Shown here: positions 1-11,844 of the stretch, piece by piece
Layout: each line of letters begins with the position of its first letter
Position numbering within the stretch: position 1 is the first letter of the stretch
From: Apophysomyces variabilis
Lineage: Eukaryota; Mucoromycota; Mucoromycetes; Mucorales; Mucoraceae
NCBI GenBank assembly: GCA_002749535.1
Contig: MZZL01000389.1
Span: forward strand, 322,461 to 386,460
Direction: 5' to 3'
DNA: 64,000 bases
The notes under the pieces: model-generated
The model's input: only the letters and a program-made list of their open reading frames with translations
Database searches by the model: none
What the model was told of the DNA's origin: nothing
Made by a program: the position numbers and the translations under genes

Positions 1-2980
1 ATTTTCAGAATGCTTGCAAAATAATGGGATGCATCCGATATTTTACAAGATAAGTTAAGAGCGTGTTGGAGCATCTTAATGGCTGATTCCGGATCGCCAT
101 CTTCCTATTGGTCATGGTTAAGCTTGTTCTACTTCGTCACTAAATCATTCAGTGATGTTTACCAGGTATACGTGAGCTTGAGAAACAGAATTATCAGCCA
201 ATGCAGATACATATCCAGCTGTTTCCAAACATGTTCGAGATTCTTCAAGGATTCGGAGACACTAAATGTGTTGTTTAAGAACAATTTAGAGGCTACGGTC
301 CTTCCCTTTGTATAATCCGCAAATGAAAACAGCCTATATTTACCTCTGCAGGATCATCCTGCTCATATAGTTGAATGGCCTGTTGATGAAGCGCATAAAA
401 TGCTTGCTCCACATCCTCGGGATTCGTTAATGCCAGAATATTTTCTTGCCCTTGCACTTGAACCTGCATGGAAGCTTCACTGTAAAAGCAAAGACGAGAA
501 CCTAAAATAAGAGAAGAAAAAGATGAAGGGTGTCTAACAGGATTTACCGTGCCCGGCCCATTTTACGTCGTAGTCTGGCTAGAGTCTGTTTCCATGGTAT
601 AGATAGCTCGCAAAGGTAGGTATGCTTCTTCTTGAACGCCTCCAAAGCTGCCAGTGCCATTTGATATTTTCCACTGGCCATAAACTAAATACCGAGAAGA
701 TCAGGAGATCAGTCTCTTAAGACCATTTCGTTGACTATCTACCTTTTCAGCAGCAAAAATGCAAGATTTCTCAACCACATCGATCGATCCATCTTCCGTA
801 GCCAGGGCCATGTCCATATATACGTTAGAGAGATCCCCAACGCCTAGATATACATAAAAAGATAAAAGAAGAAGTTAGTTTTGCTAGGAAATGGAACTCA
901 TTATGTACTTTACCGTAGTATTGAAAAATCAATGCTTTCATGAGATGTTGAGTTTGTGTTAAGGCGTTCACATTATGTGCTGTTGTCTGGACTGCACTTC
1001 GGGAAATGGCCTCCAGAACAGATTTCGGCGAGGCACCCTTGAGTTAGAGGTAAAAATCTATGTTATAATGTATTTTACTAGAAGTAAGAAAAAGGAATAC
1101 TCACACAGCGAATCATATCTTGTGCCTGAGCAATCTTATGCAGACTCTGAAGGTAATTGACGTTGGATTCTTCTGTTGTATCATCACTGGCGATATAGGG
1201 TGGATCTTGTATACTTGAACCGACGCCTTTGATGTACCTACTCCAGCTGACAAAGGCATAAAATGGTGAGTCCTCCAATAGCAATGAGGTATACCGATTT
1301 CATGTGTCGCACCTCAAAACCTCGTTAATACAATTTTGATCATTTGCTTCACGTGCCACTTCTAGCGCTTCGTCGAGAGCCTATATTGTTTATTGATAAC
1401 TTGAGTATTTTAACGTAGAACTTTCTTACCAACCGTGCTTGTTGTACATGGCCGAACTTTGTTTCTAAGATACCCAAGTGAAGAAGTACGTATTGGTACA
1501 TTGGACTACGCAGTATTTGGTAAGCTTGGTATGTTAACCAAAAAAGGAAGAGATGGTGACATACACGTCCTGATCCGATAGACAATAGTCAAAAAATCGA
1601 TGTAAACTAGACAAAGCACCTTCGTATTCATTGGTACGAATATAATTGATAAATCTAAATAACAAACAGTTGATCGACGTCCATGAGACAAATGGGACAA
1701 TATAACGGTTAGATACATACCGTAGTTGATGTACTTTTGCTAGTTCTGGGGCTTGTTTTTGTATTAAATTAAGGTAGTTATCGAGTAACGCAGGCGAAAC
1801 ATCGCTATCTCCAGTCTCTAACCAGACGAGAAAAAAGAATTAATGTTGGTAAAACCTTATGAGAAACTAAATGGCTCGAAAAGGCTTACTCTCGATCATT
1901 TCCACTTGCGTGTTAAACACGTGTTCTAAACGGTGCCAGGACAGCCATCGCGGCTCTTTCGCTGGACATTCTGAACGCATCTTTTTACTCTCTCGCGTTT
2001 GATCTGAACCAGCTGAAAGAGGTCGTTTAGCAGGAACAGGAACCGACATGGATTCTATTTCTTGTTCTTCAGCCGTGCCGTCCACGTAAGCTCTATAGAC
2101 TTCGAATAATCGACAGGTCTGCTCAAAGCTCGATCGGAGATATTCGATCCGGCATCGCCGCACAAACTCACTAAAGATACCATGTTTGTCCTAGTATGAC
2201 AGTGCCCAGCATTTGAGAACGACATTAATTTGTGTAACCACTTCACTGACCATGATGACCCTTTCCATTTCGGTGTCCTTTGATGTTGTGTTTGTGTGAG
2301 GATAAGATAAATGATATGCAGAAACCTAATATTTTTACCTCGCCCTCGCCTTCCTCTACCACACTGATGAGCACTGTGTGTAGCGTGAATAGGACAAAAA
2401 AAGGAAAGGCAAAAAGAAGGAATAGATAGAACGTTTGTTATGACAAATGAAAGGCCACGGATCGATATAACAATGACTTGCCTTCAAAGAATTCGTTAAG
2501 ATTATCCGGATTTTGGATTTGCCGTGTCTGTTCCAAAGAAGAAAGCAATTGCATGAGTTGCCACATAGGGCAATGTAATGCAAGAGAAACAAAGCGTTAT
2601 GGACATACGACTTGATCCAGGGAACGAAGTACTGCAGGCTCATCAAAATGACTTAAGGACTGACGTAATTTTTCCATGGATGGATCAGGTTGGATTTCAC
2701 TATCCTGAATAAACCCCATCATGACAAGGGGTTAGAGAGAAGCAAAACAATAATCAGTTTCAGGGTATTTCAAGGTGGGGTGTTGGGTGTCATTTCGTTC
2801 AGGATCTTTGCGTAATGACAAGCGTGAACTACTGACCAATATGTTGTCGGCTAAAAAGATGGCCATTTGATGGTCGACATCGGGACCAAACTCAGATCGA
2901 CAGAAACATACAACCAACTGCAAGAGTACGATTTTATACGGTGTAAGGTGTTTTGTCCATACGATTCCCGTTGGTGGCAT
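1..2980 (-). CDS. APC5: Anaphase-promoting complex subunit 5 (APC5), partial
   Basis: Scaffold subunit of the APC/C ubiquitin ligase, which drives mitotic exit in the nucleus. The start at 2978-2980 puts WTKHLTPYKIVLLQL at the N-terminus, matching the conserved 'TPYKI' start of APC5. At about 1500-1320 the peptide SPMYQYVLLHLGILETKFGH continues into QQARLALDEALEVAREANDQ, the signature TPR block of the family. Further TPR-like helices follow downstream (for example LTQTQHLMKALIFQYYG near 980-890, and LALTNPEDVEQAFYALHQQA near 440). A dozen or more short introns split the gene. The last readable exon (about 1-90, DPESAIKMLQHALNL) runs off the left edge, so the C-terminus is missing. The identification rests on motif recall and order rather than an alignment, but several blocks agree. 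Two other overlapping reading frames near 2934-3206 do not carry the TPYKI motif. Confidence 0.85.
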
Positions 2981-4625
2981 TGGAGTGATCCTGAATGGCA
3001 AGTTTGAGGCAACTTCCTTTGAACACATCCAACGCGCTTTGGCTGGCTTTGAATTGTGCTGGTTGAAGCACCGCCAACAATGGGCACGGGCAATTTTCAG
3101 CCGTCGGGGTATGATTCTCATCGATGAGGAACGTCAGGAACGATTCTTGGGATGGAAGAAGGAAATGAGTTCTAAACTCGCCAAACTTCACCCTTTTCTT
3201 TTTCATATGACAGTGAATACAATTAAATAAACAGTTGCATAGGAAGTGAAGTGATGACCTTTTAGAGTAGCGTAATACACACTAGTTCAGCTAGAGGGAA
3301 ATTCATTTTCTACAACGTATTCCCTATCAAAGCAGGTCATCGTGATGCAACTTAATGTTCAAATTTGCTTAGACTACAAACAACCGTCAATGGATTTGTG
3401 GAGCCTAGTTAGCACCTTTTTTTTTTTCAGTATATCGGGAATAACGACCATTCAACTCACCTTATAGGAGGGCTGCTGTGGTTATGGTTGTGGCGAATTC
3501 AAAGCGCATCTCTTGCTATGACAATGTTATAAGGTAGCAAACTCGTCTCCAAATTGATATTATCTCTCGACTGCGGAAGTTAGAGCTTATAAGCTCTCCA
3601 TATATAGTATACTCGTTGTGACGGTATCTACGTTAAATGGTTTTTGTTTATTGTGTCCATTGATGCTAGCCCATCATTTGATACGCATGATATAGGTAAC
3701 GGATGCCATCAGGACCATTCACTATCTGGGGCTTTCGTCTAATTTCAAACGTGCGTATGTATCATTTTCTCACATTTAGCGTCCGATTTAACGAAAAAGT
3801 TTAGGTGCAGTATTGCTAGGTAAATAAACCAACATTTAAAGAAGATTAGGCATCTGTAAGTTTATTGGTGCGTCGTATGATCATAATGACCGGGTCTCGA
3901 GATCAATAGAGTTCCAGATAAACTTCTGTGGGAACCCGTTGTTTTAGGCTTTAATCGTTTCGGGAAGTTTCCAGGAGGGAAGGGGCCATTTGCCGTAGGA
4001 TGCCGCGGATAGTTGGTAAAATATTTGCTTACTAAAGCGCCCATCCCAAGAACGCGAGTCTAAGTAGCCTGTTTCCTCTTTGACACAACATGTTAACACT
4101 CCGAAACATCATTTGGCTTTGATCTGCTCTCTAAGGAACAAGATATTGAAAGTTGAATGCTGATGTATGCAGTAAGATTCTGTTTGAGTCTGAGCTTTTG
4201 GACTGAAGATGATCTTGAAATATCGAAAATGAGGCGCAATAGGTTACATTTCTTGACCCCAACAATCATCGGCTGGTTTTTTATAGTACGAATGATTGGA
4301 TGATTTTTCCGAAAGTCTTTTCGGATGATCCCAACATGGATACTAGAGATCAATATCAAGGGAACAGATCTGGATCGTTCATTCCGGTGAACGAAAACAG
4401 TAGAAAAAAGAAGAGTCTCCGCTTCTAGTGATGTCAAATTTTAAGTACTTGAGAAGAGTTCCGCAACGGAGAAACCACTAAAAATTAGAAAAATATTCGA
4501 ATTCCTTTTTGGCGGGAAACTTCTTGGAGACTAGGAAGAAAAAACAGAACGTCGCGATGCATTTGATATATGTAAAGGAAAAGGTTTAACTTTTTATGGA
4601 AAGAAAATAAAACTCAAGAATAGTG
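2981..4625. other. Intergenic, no recognised gene
   Basis: 1.6 kb between the APC5 start and the next minus-strand gene. It should contain the APC5 promoter. Short open frames (60-114 codons) occur on both strands, but none shows a recognisable domain or consistent splice signals. No repeat or RNA gene was seen. Confidence 0.5.
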
Positions 4626-4994
4626 CTAATGTACATGAGATGAGGAATGTTGTTGTGATTGGTCTTTGGCACATGGAGGACAAGTTTTGTTATGACCAGC
4701 ATCTTGAACTCTATAGAGACCATGTTCTTTGCATTTGTGAAAGCAGCGTTCACAGTAATCGTTTGGATCTGTTGTCAATGCTCTGTTGCAATGAGGACAG
4801 TTTCGTCTGCACTGATCACATTGCCAACCGGAAGTGAGAACCCGCCCACATCCGCAAATGGATTCGTCGAATTGGCTGTAGTTGTCTTCTTCTTCTTCTT
4901 CTTCTTCGACATAGGGTTGTGACATTGAAGAGTAGGGGTGATAGAAGTTATGGACGATGCTTGCATGATGAGATGATTTTAGAAGGACAGGCAT
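4626..4994 (-). CDS. Small cysteine-rich CxxC protein, unknown
   Basis: I do not recognise this protein. The frame is open to 5099, but that upstream part would start at GTG; the first ATG is at 4994, giving 122 residues. The N-terminal third is unstructured and contains an acidic run of seven Glu. The C-terminal two thirds holds closely spaced cysteine pairs: CGCG, then CDQC, CPHC, CERC, a lone Cys-His segment and CPPC. This suggests two or three zinc ribbons or treble-clef-like knuckles. The tail is rich in Ser, Gln and His. An alternative start is the second ATG (MSQPYV), just before the acidic run. If the GTG-initiated extension were instead joined to an upstream exon, its Leu/Ser-rich stretch would resemble a signal peptide. 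Upstream lies GA/GT simple sequence that may be its promoter. Confidence 0.5.
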   Translation of the reverse strand: MPVLLKSSHHASIVHNFYHPYSSMSQPYVEEEEEEEDNYSQFDESICGCGRVLTSGWQCDQCRRNCPHCNRALTTDPNDYCERCFHKCKEHGLYRVQDAGHNKTCPPCAKDQSQQHSSSHVH

Positions 4995-5055
4995 TACATT
5001 GATGCTTGGCCGTGGGAAAACAACGGCGGAATCAGAATTTACAAGAATGGCGGAT

Positions 5056-5270
5056 AAGATGAAAGAGAGGGAAAGAGTAAGGGAGAGAGAGATAGACACT
5101 TGTGTATGTTTGTTATACGTTTGAGTGTATAGTACGTGTGTGTGTGTAACAGAGAAAGTGTGTATATATGAGGGTGAGAGTGGATGAATAAGCGAGCGGG
5201 TGGATAAGACAATAAAAGGAAAAAAAAAGAGAGAGAGAGAGAGAAAGGAAGAAGAAAGAGAGAGAGAGTC
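5056..5270. repeat. GA-rich and GT-rich simple sequence
   Basis: Purine tract with (GA)n runs at about 5060-5095 and 5228-5270, separated by a (GT)n run near 5130-5145. It lies directly upstream of the cysteine-rich gene on the minus strand, where it reads as a CT-rich leader or promoter. CT-rich leaders also precede other genes here, for example near 42590-42630. Confidence 0.7.
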
Positions 5271-6707
5271 TTTTAGTTTTCAATCAGCGAAAAAGATGGG
5301 ATTCCCCTTTTTAACCAAAAAAACGAAAAGCCGACCGTTAATTGACTGCCATAAGCCAAATCCTAAAATGTAAAACCTTAAAGTGATCATCAATGCTTAT
5401 TTGGGTATACTCTTCCCTGATCCCAATCTAAATCGTTACTTTGTTCTCGAACAACTCCTTCTATTCCTCTATTATTGGATAAGTTCCAAATCTACACTCG
5501 ATGATTACATAATAGGTATAAAGGGTCCAACAAAGAGATCATCCATTCCCACCCCTCTTCCTCCCCCTTTATTACTCACTTGGAAATCACAAAGCCTATT
5601 ATCTAATCTGCAATTGAAATGGAATATGATATTAAGGACAATACCAAACACAAAGCTTAGTGCTTTCTAATCTATCCCTCTATCCTATAGACTCGTTTTG
5701 CTAGGAATAGATAAAAAGGAACAACACCATCGATTTGATGAAACAACGCAGACTTAATGTCATCACATACACATAGAACGAAAAAATGGTCTCGATTCTG
5801 TTTTACTTCTTTTCTCTACCGCCGAGCTTTGGAGTCGGACCTCTGATCCACGTGCAAATGCCACGGCAAGCTGCATGCCGTATATACCAAACCCTAAATT
5901 ATTATTACTTTAACTTATCAAAGCATGCATATCCCTTGCATATCATATGGGAAAAACCAAAAAGGTCGCGCGAGAAAAACAAAAAAGAACCCTTCATTTC
6001 CTATCCTCTTTCTCTTTGGCAGATCAAATTACGGCATGATCTCCCTTAAATGATGTACAACAGATTACGGTTGATTTTTCTACCGGCAGGTAAAACCATT
6101 TTGGGTTTTTATCGAGATTGCCGGTTTCCCCGCTCTGAATCTAAGAACAGAAACAAAGAAAGGGGCCGCCATTCAATTGCCCATGACCCAGCTTCGCAAA
6201 GGAATCAAAAGTGAAAAAAAATTGGCTTACTCCTAAAACCATAACTAGAGAACGGTATTCTTGGAAAACAATGCTAAGGTAACCTCCACCATGTGTTCCC
6301 TTGGATTCTGCGCTTTGTGTTCCACCCTAACAACCAGTTCGGCTGAGCTGTGAAAGGTAGGCGGACCCTGAAATTCAGAGTGACACGACTTCATGCACTC
6401 CGCCACGCTGATGTTTCTGCAACCGCTTCCCTTATTTCTGCAAATGGAGCGGTCTCGCATTCAGCTAACGATCTCCTTTATAAAAAAAACCAATGAACCC
6501 GTCATTCACATGAAAACTAATTAGTTAGCGCTAACTTTATTACATAAACAACGCAATCAATCAGTTGCAAGTTCTCAGCCTCCTTCTTTTCTCTTGCTCA
6601 ACTAAGAGAGACAATCGGACTGCTCATTTCTTTCAATCATTGTGTATCTTGTACTAAAGTCAGGATATTTCCGATTTGTACCAGCAAATTGTGCTCAATG
6701 AGCTCTG

Positions 6708-7065
6708 TAAATATTGTGCAAACCATGGACATCAAGCAGTTCAATGATCTGCGCAGTTTGTTATTGGCATTGTAGCTAAACGATAGATCAACTTAACGCA
6801 TAGTTGCTGTAGACTGCATTGCTGTTTTCCTCTAAAGATATAGCCAGAATTATAATACAAAGAAAACAAACTTTAAATGGGGAATGGAGAAACACCAATA
6901 AACAATGGACGAAGTAAAGCAGTAAACTAGACGAATAGCAACATAAGAATGGACAAAGTAGATAAAACATTAGTCACAATCCTATGATATGGGTATATCG
7001 ATATCTACAACTGTAGAGCCAGAGATATTAACTATCTGCAGAAAGTAAAAAAAAAAAAAATGCTT
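6708..7065. repeat. First copy of exact 358-bp duplication
   Basis: Begins TAAATATTGTGCAAACC and ends in A14 followed by TGCTT. It is identical by eye to 7076-7433 (offset 368), including the A14 tract. No coding potential beyond a shared 60-codon frame. Confidence 0.9.
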
Positions 7066-7074
7066 TCGTATAAA

Positions 7075-7075
7075 N
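7075..7075. other. Single ambiguous base (N) at a repeat junction
   Basis: The only N in the window. It falls exactly between the two identical 358-bp copies, which suggests two contig ends were abutted without merging their overlap. Confidence 0.85.
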
Positions 7076-7433
7076 TAAATATTGTGCAAACCATGGACAT
7101 CAAGCAGTTCAATGATCTGCGCAGTTTGTTATTGGCATTGTAGCTAAACGATAGATCAACTTAACGCATAGTTGCTGTAGACTGCATTGCTGTTTTCCTC
7201 TAAAGATATAGCCAGAATTATAATACAAAGAAAACAAACTTTAAATGGGGAATGGAGAAACACCAATAAACAATGGACGAAGTAAAGCAGTAAACTAGAC
7301 GAATAGCAACATAAGAATGGACAAAGTAGATAAAACATTAGTCACAATCCTATGATATGGGTATATCGATATCTACAACTGTAGAGCCAGAGATATTAAC
7401 TATCTGCAGAAAGTAAAAAAAAAAAAAATGCTT
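7076..7433. repeat. Second copy of exact 358-bp duplication
   Basis: Identical to 6708-7065 by eye and begins one base after the N. Unique sequence (GGCCGGCTATC) resumes after the copy. Most simply an unresolved assembly overlap rather than a biological tandem repeat. Confidence 0.9.
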
Positions 7434-9718
7434 GGCCGGCTATCACGGTAGATGGTGCTATAACATACAGTGTAGTTGCAACAAAAATATCCGACACACC
7501 AAGGATCAGCACACCATATCTTCATATACGACATTTCCCATCTTTTGAAGTCCTCGGGTGTTATGTCGTGCAGTTTTTCTTCTTCGTCATCAATTTGTTT
7601 GCGCAAAGCACGGATGTGGTATATCTTTAGGTAGTAAATTAACCAGAAAATAAGGAGTTCTTTTGAAGTTGATCACCACTATAAAGTGAAGTTGCTAATT
7701 TGATATTTACTCGTAAGCGCACATCAAAAGGATGGCCTTGCGTAGGTCAATTATATGACGGATTTTATTTACTGCTACCGTGCGTGGTTGCATAAGGTGG
7801 TGTAATGCAGCATGTCGAAGTAAAGTTTCACAGTTTTAGTTATCGAACACGACATACTTTCTGGTAAAACCAGGTTTGGGTACCACATTAAGCTGGTATA
7901 ACCAAGAAGTTCATCAAAATGGTTTTTATTTCATGGATTAATAAGTTTGTATAGTCTAACAAAACATGTTGCCTCTACGACGAGATACCTAATGTCCAAT
8001 CTTTTCAGTCTGCGTCGTCTTATAAGAGCTTGAAGCCGTCTAATCTATAACTTCAGATCATCCAATAAATTATAAAGAATTCTCTCATTAGCAAGTTAAA
8101 CTATTGTAATAGCTCACTGTCATATAGATTGGTTTTTTGTAAGTCGAAGATGCCAATCGGAACGGTAATGTTCCTTCTGTATTGAACCTGAGAATATTTC
8201 CTCTTTATCTGCTGTAACCTCTTCTTCTTTGTACGTTAGATACGTCAGGCAAAGTCATTTCCTGACGTTCAATATTCGTGAAATGACATCGCTGCCCATA
8301 GACATTTCTAGCTGTAGCAGCGAGTCAATTGCCCCACTACTGACATTATGTGGCTACGGACAAAAAAAATACTCTTGTTCAAGATTTCATAATCTTACAT
8401 TCACCCTTTGTTGTCTGCAGAGCAAAATAAGACTTTCTCTTGCCGCGAACGCCCAACAGCCTCCAAGTCGATCGGTTTTAACGATATTGAAGCTGGAAAG
8501 TACTTCATTCTCAGCATCCAGACGTATAACTAAGTCATGGCTTTTTCATTTCTGCGTGTTCAATTTGAACATTATTTAACAAATCCTATTGGGAAATTTT
8601 AGCCTTTCTCACGTTCATGGTAGTTTGTGCTGTGGAATGGGAACTGCACTTATAAAATTGGTTTACAGGTTGAACCAAGGCTGTTGAAGCACAAAATCCC
8701 TGCGCATTCCGTTGCTATTTATAACCAGCGTGGGAATTTTTCCTTACCTAATTGCACATCTTCTTCTTCTCAGGTTCAGTTCTCTCATCTAGTTATCTTA
8801 CAACATACGAGTCGCATAAGAATACTGAAAAAGCGGATGTGTGGCTGGTTTCACACATACGCATTGCCTCGGTTAACGGAACAGTACCTCTTGCTACATT
8901 CCATCTTTTACTTGTAATGAGTTTACTTTAACTACCTGCCCGTGTAGATCCACGTCCTTCATAGCCTATTTCGAGTTATTTGTGTTGATTTATATGTTTC
9001 TGCCCAAGTGACAAATGTGGTTTTATGAAACAGGCATAGCAATAATAAAACACAATAATGCGAACGGTTAAAGTCTCAGCTACTTTGAGCTTGGGAGCGT
9101 TAATAGAAAAAATGTGCTCAACGCGTGAAGGACACTCTCAACGGAGATCGTTTGATCAGATTGCATTACCTTAATTTAGGCACAGCGGGCTCATCAGTTT
9201 CTGCCTCAACAAGCTTGCTAGGCAAAACGTGCTATATCATGTGATAAACAAAAGATGAAAATTATTAAGCTAAAGTGACCTAAAAATGAAAAGCGGATTT
9301 TCGTAGAAAATACAAACAAAGCGATAGAGACAACAAGAACCTATTTATTATAGAACATCGGGCCCTTGAGGAAGCGCAAACGTGAGCTTCCTTTAATTCT
9401 CTACTATAACCTTGCAACTCAGGTTTGGCCCGTATGTCATTTCATGGCTCATTGTACTCGTCCTCTTGCTCTAAACATTCTCCTGATATGTTATACATTG
9501 ATGTTATCGACATGGATACGCATTCCTTCTCATGATATCCGTTTTTGTGCGCCAACAAAAAGAACAGGTGACTGGGTCGCTTTGAACGTGGAAACTTCGC
9601 CTCATCCCTTTTCCCGTCGTAGTCATAGACTTGCAGATATGCGGAGTTTTTTCGGGCACTTATATCCTTCTATGGAAGTGACCGCCATCTCATGGCTTAC
9701 CGCACCCAATCCGCACCG

Positions 9719-9726
9719 TATAAATA
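9719..9726 (+). promoter_or_regulatory. TATA box of the first PPxY gene
   Basis: TATAAATA, 53 bp upstream of the ATG at 9779. The second PPxY gene has a TATA-like element at nearly the same spacing. Confidence 0.55.
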
Positions 9727-9778
9727 CGAAAACGTTGTTGTTTTCCATAGTTTATCTTTCTATTTATTTATCTACGCT

Positions 9779-10243
9779 ATGAGTTCCAAAAAAGAACTGC
9801 AACATATCCATTCTAGCGACTGTGATTTGCCGCCCTCTTACGAACATGCTGTTGCTAGCAGCTCAGCAAATGCATCTGTGGCCACTTCTCCTAGCGTCCC
9901 GCCAGTTGAAGCAGACCTTGGTTCATCTCCTTATCCACGGTCAAAGCCCACGGTGATCAAGACGGTTGGCAACACGGTCATGGACGAATTTCACACTTAC
10001 ATGGAGCACAAACACTTTAAACGTCAAAGACCAAGCATCTATACGACACTGTATATGGAAGGCTACCGAGCTTGGTTAAAGAATCAACCAAGGCACATGT
10101 TGACAGAAAGCCAACTACGCTCGATATCCAAAGCCGAGACAACCTGTTCATGCTTTGCTTGTCAAAGACAACTACATATGGCCACCTGCAACCGTAACCA
10201 TGACGAGACACATCGCCTCCAGTGCGAATTTAGATACGCATAA
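9779..10243 (+). CDS. Small PPxY protein, tandem paralogue A
   Basis: 154 residues, apparently intronless, no recognised family. The start is the ATG at 9779, because the upstream in-frame extension overlaps the TATA box. The N-terminus carries DLPPSYEHAV, a PPxY motif that in known proteins binds WW domains of NEDD4/Rsp5-type ubiquitin ligases. The centre is Ser/Pro-rich. The C-terminal half is basic and aromatic (RPSIYTTLYMEGYRAWL) and ends in a Cys cluster (CSCFACQ) and further Cys/His residues. It pairs with the next gene: both have an acidic PPSY N-terminus, then a block I/VK-x-I/V-G, then Y-A/T-TLY. I infer a duplicated adaptor-like or regulatory family; function unknown. Confidence 0.6.
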   Translation: MSSKKELQHIHSSDCDLPPSYEHAVASSSANASVATSPSVPPVEADLGSSPYPRSKPTVIKTVGNTVMDEFHTYMEHKHFKRQRPSIYTTLYMEGYRAWLKNQPRHMLTESQLRSISKAETTCSCFACQRQLHMATCNRNHDETHRLQCEFRYA

Positions 10244-10578
10244 TTCCATCTGCAACCCCTATTTTATCTTATTTCCCTGTTTTTCTTTTGTTGATTTTTG
10301 TTATTTTTTTTATCGTTGTAAATATACTAGCATTTTCATAAAGATTGTTTAGCATATCTTCATTTGATTACCAAGCATTCCATGACAAGCTCAGCATTAC
10401 GAGTTAAGGTGTAAGACATGTTAGCAGGGATAGTTATCGTTGCACAAGCATCATGCCGTATGTCTCAGCAAATCTTGGCAAATTTTGGCACGTCAAGCCT
10501 CAATCACAGATCGGCTTTCGGCTCTTTTCCGCTAAAAATGGAAAGGTTTGCAGGAGGCACGGGAGAATCCTTCCGACC

Positions 10579-10586
10579 TATTATAA
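10579..10586 (+). promoter_or_regulatory. TATA-like element of the second PPxY gene
   Basis: TATTATAA, about 50 bp upstream of the ATG at 10635, nearly the same spacing as the TATA box before the upstream paralogue. Confidence 0.4.
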
Positions 10587-10634
10587 GAACCAACCAGGCA
10601 AAGGAAGAAAAAAGTTTCCTCAGAAACAGCAACC

Positions 10635-11297
10635 ATGTCCACAATGCAACTGCAAAAGCCTGACGAACTATCGGAAATAGACATGCCTCCTCCTTCTTAT
10701 CGAGAGGCTATGGCCGGCCATCCTGTTTTTTCGATGCCATTGTTCACCGGAGATATGTCCGACGAAAGCCCTTCCATGCAAGAAGAAAACACACGTACTC
10801 AGCAGGCATTCAGGTCACTGCATATCCCTAATGAACATGATCCAAGCAAGTCTACCCCAGGTTACTTTCCTGATGCGTACAATAGAAGCCAATCTCCGCC
10901 AACCAATCCGAAAAGTAGGACGGACCCATCCATGGACGATCCTTATCAACACGGGGAGACATTGGCTGCTAAGCATAGCAAACTGTCCCGTGTAAAAGCT
11001 ATCGGCGTGAGTTTGTTGAGCCGCGTCCATTCAAGGTTGGAGACGACCTATTGCGATCGTTCTGATCCGCTGAGCATGGTGTACGCCACTCTTTATGAGT
11101 CCCACAAGTACAATCCTTATGAACCACGATTCTCGGACTCGATATCATCTGATCCGACGTGTCACTGCAGGCATCCTTTCTTCTTCTCGTCCTACTATGG
11201 CGACCCTTGTAGAACCCCATCCCTCCGATCACCTTGGCGCGGTTGCTCAAGAGCTCGTGACCGCAAACAGTGCTGGACAAGACGTCTGCAGCACTAA
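10635..11297 (+). CDS. Small PPxY protein, tandem paralogue B
   Basis: 220 residues if intronless. It opens with ELSEIDMPPPSYREAM, so the PPxY motif lies within the first 25 residues, as in the upstream gene. Ser/Pro-rich linker follows, then VKAIGVSLLSRVHSRLE and MVYATLYESHKYNPYEPR, which align with the corresponding block of the upstream protein. The Cys motif here is TCHCRHP. The last 35 residues are Arg-rich and unconvincing: the +1 frame is open to 11337 and reads more like protein, so a small unrecognised intron or a frameshift near 11170-11220 may change the C-terminus. Function unknown; a ubiquitin-ligase docking protein is the most natural inference from the motif. Confidence 0.6.
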   Translation: MSTMQLQKPDELSEIDMPPPSYREAMAGHPVFSMPLFTGDMSDESPSMQEENTRTQQAFRSLHIPNEHDPSKSTPGYFPDAYNRSQSPPTNPKSRTDPSMDDPYQHGETLAAKHSKLSRVKAIGVSLLSRVHSRLETTYCDRSDPLSMVYATLYESHKYNPYEPRFSDSISSDPTCHCRHPFFFSSYYGDPCRTPSLRSPWRGCSRARDRKQCWTRRLQH

Positions 11298-11844
11298 GCT
11301 GTGCTTTGCCACACTTTTCGATGCAATACTCCGATAGAACAAATTTCACCTTGTCCCATTTCGTGTTGTATTGTTGTGTATACTTTTTATTTTAGTATAA
11401 CATTACTTGCGCTGAGGTTCCAAATGCAAACAGGACAAGAAGTGCAAACTCTGTAATATATAGGAATATTAATGGCCCATATACCGATAAAGGGATAGTC
11501 GCCTCATTAAACATGCTTTTTCTGCGGTTTTCACTAAAGGTTCCATATAAATATAAATGGTTCAAAATTTACAATATCTCCGTTGAAAAATGCAACTAAC
11601 AGTTATTCGAGGCAGGGGCCCGGTTAAAATGATAGTCAAGCAAGTCTTCAAAGACACTGTGCACCCTTTCTATCATTTTTAGAGGAAACATAGCATGACA
11701 TTAAGGATTTAGTCAACATTATATTATTTAGGAATGATGTGAAATAGCATGTATTTTAAGAAATAAGATAAAGAAGACTTTGAGAGAGATGTACACAATA
11801 GAAAGAAAAGGAAGATGAATGACTTTATATGCTTTTATAGGTTA
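11298..11844. other. Intergenic between convergent genes
   Basis: Contains the 3' regions of the PPxY gene (plus) and RRP12 (minus). AT-rich; nothing else seen. Confidence 0.6.

Larger units (their letters stand above)
5271..9718. other. Gene-poor region
   Basis: About 4.4 kb without a gene I can support, except for the duplicated block annotated separately. Open frames of 60-138 codons occur on both strands but have low-complexity composition and no domains. A minus-strand frame at 7400-7606 (containing DITPEDFKRWEMSY) looks more protein-like and may be an exon or transposon remnant, but I cannot assign it. Confidence 0.45.

Noticed and set aside
2934..3230. Overlapping open frames on both strands at the APC5 5' end (80-90 codons)
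   Set aside because: The conserved TPYKI start of APC5 fixes a different frame with ATG at 2980; the others show no domain. The plus-strand frame is protein-like, but I could not support it.
4995..5099. Signal peptide on the Cys-rich protein
   Set aside because: The hydrophobic Leu/Ser stretch is translation of the CT-rich leader and would need a GTG start.
6788..7338. Identical 60-codon minus-strand frames repeated 368 bp apart
   Set aside because: Product of the duplicated block; Leu/Phe/Cys-rich translation with no features.
9366..9782. 138-codon plus-strand open frame upstream of the first PPxY gene
   Set aside because: It overlaps the TATA box and leader of the PPxY gene, has hydrophobic low-information composition and no domain.
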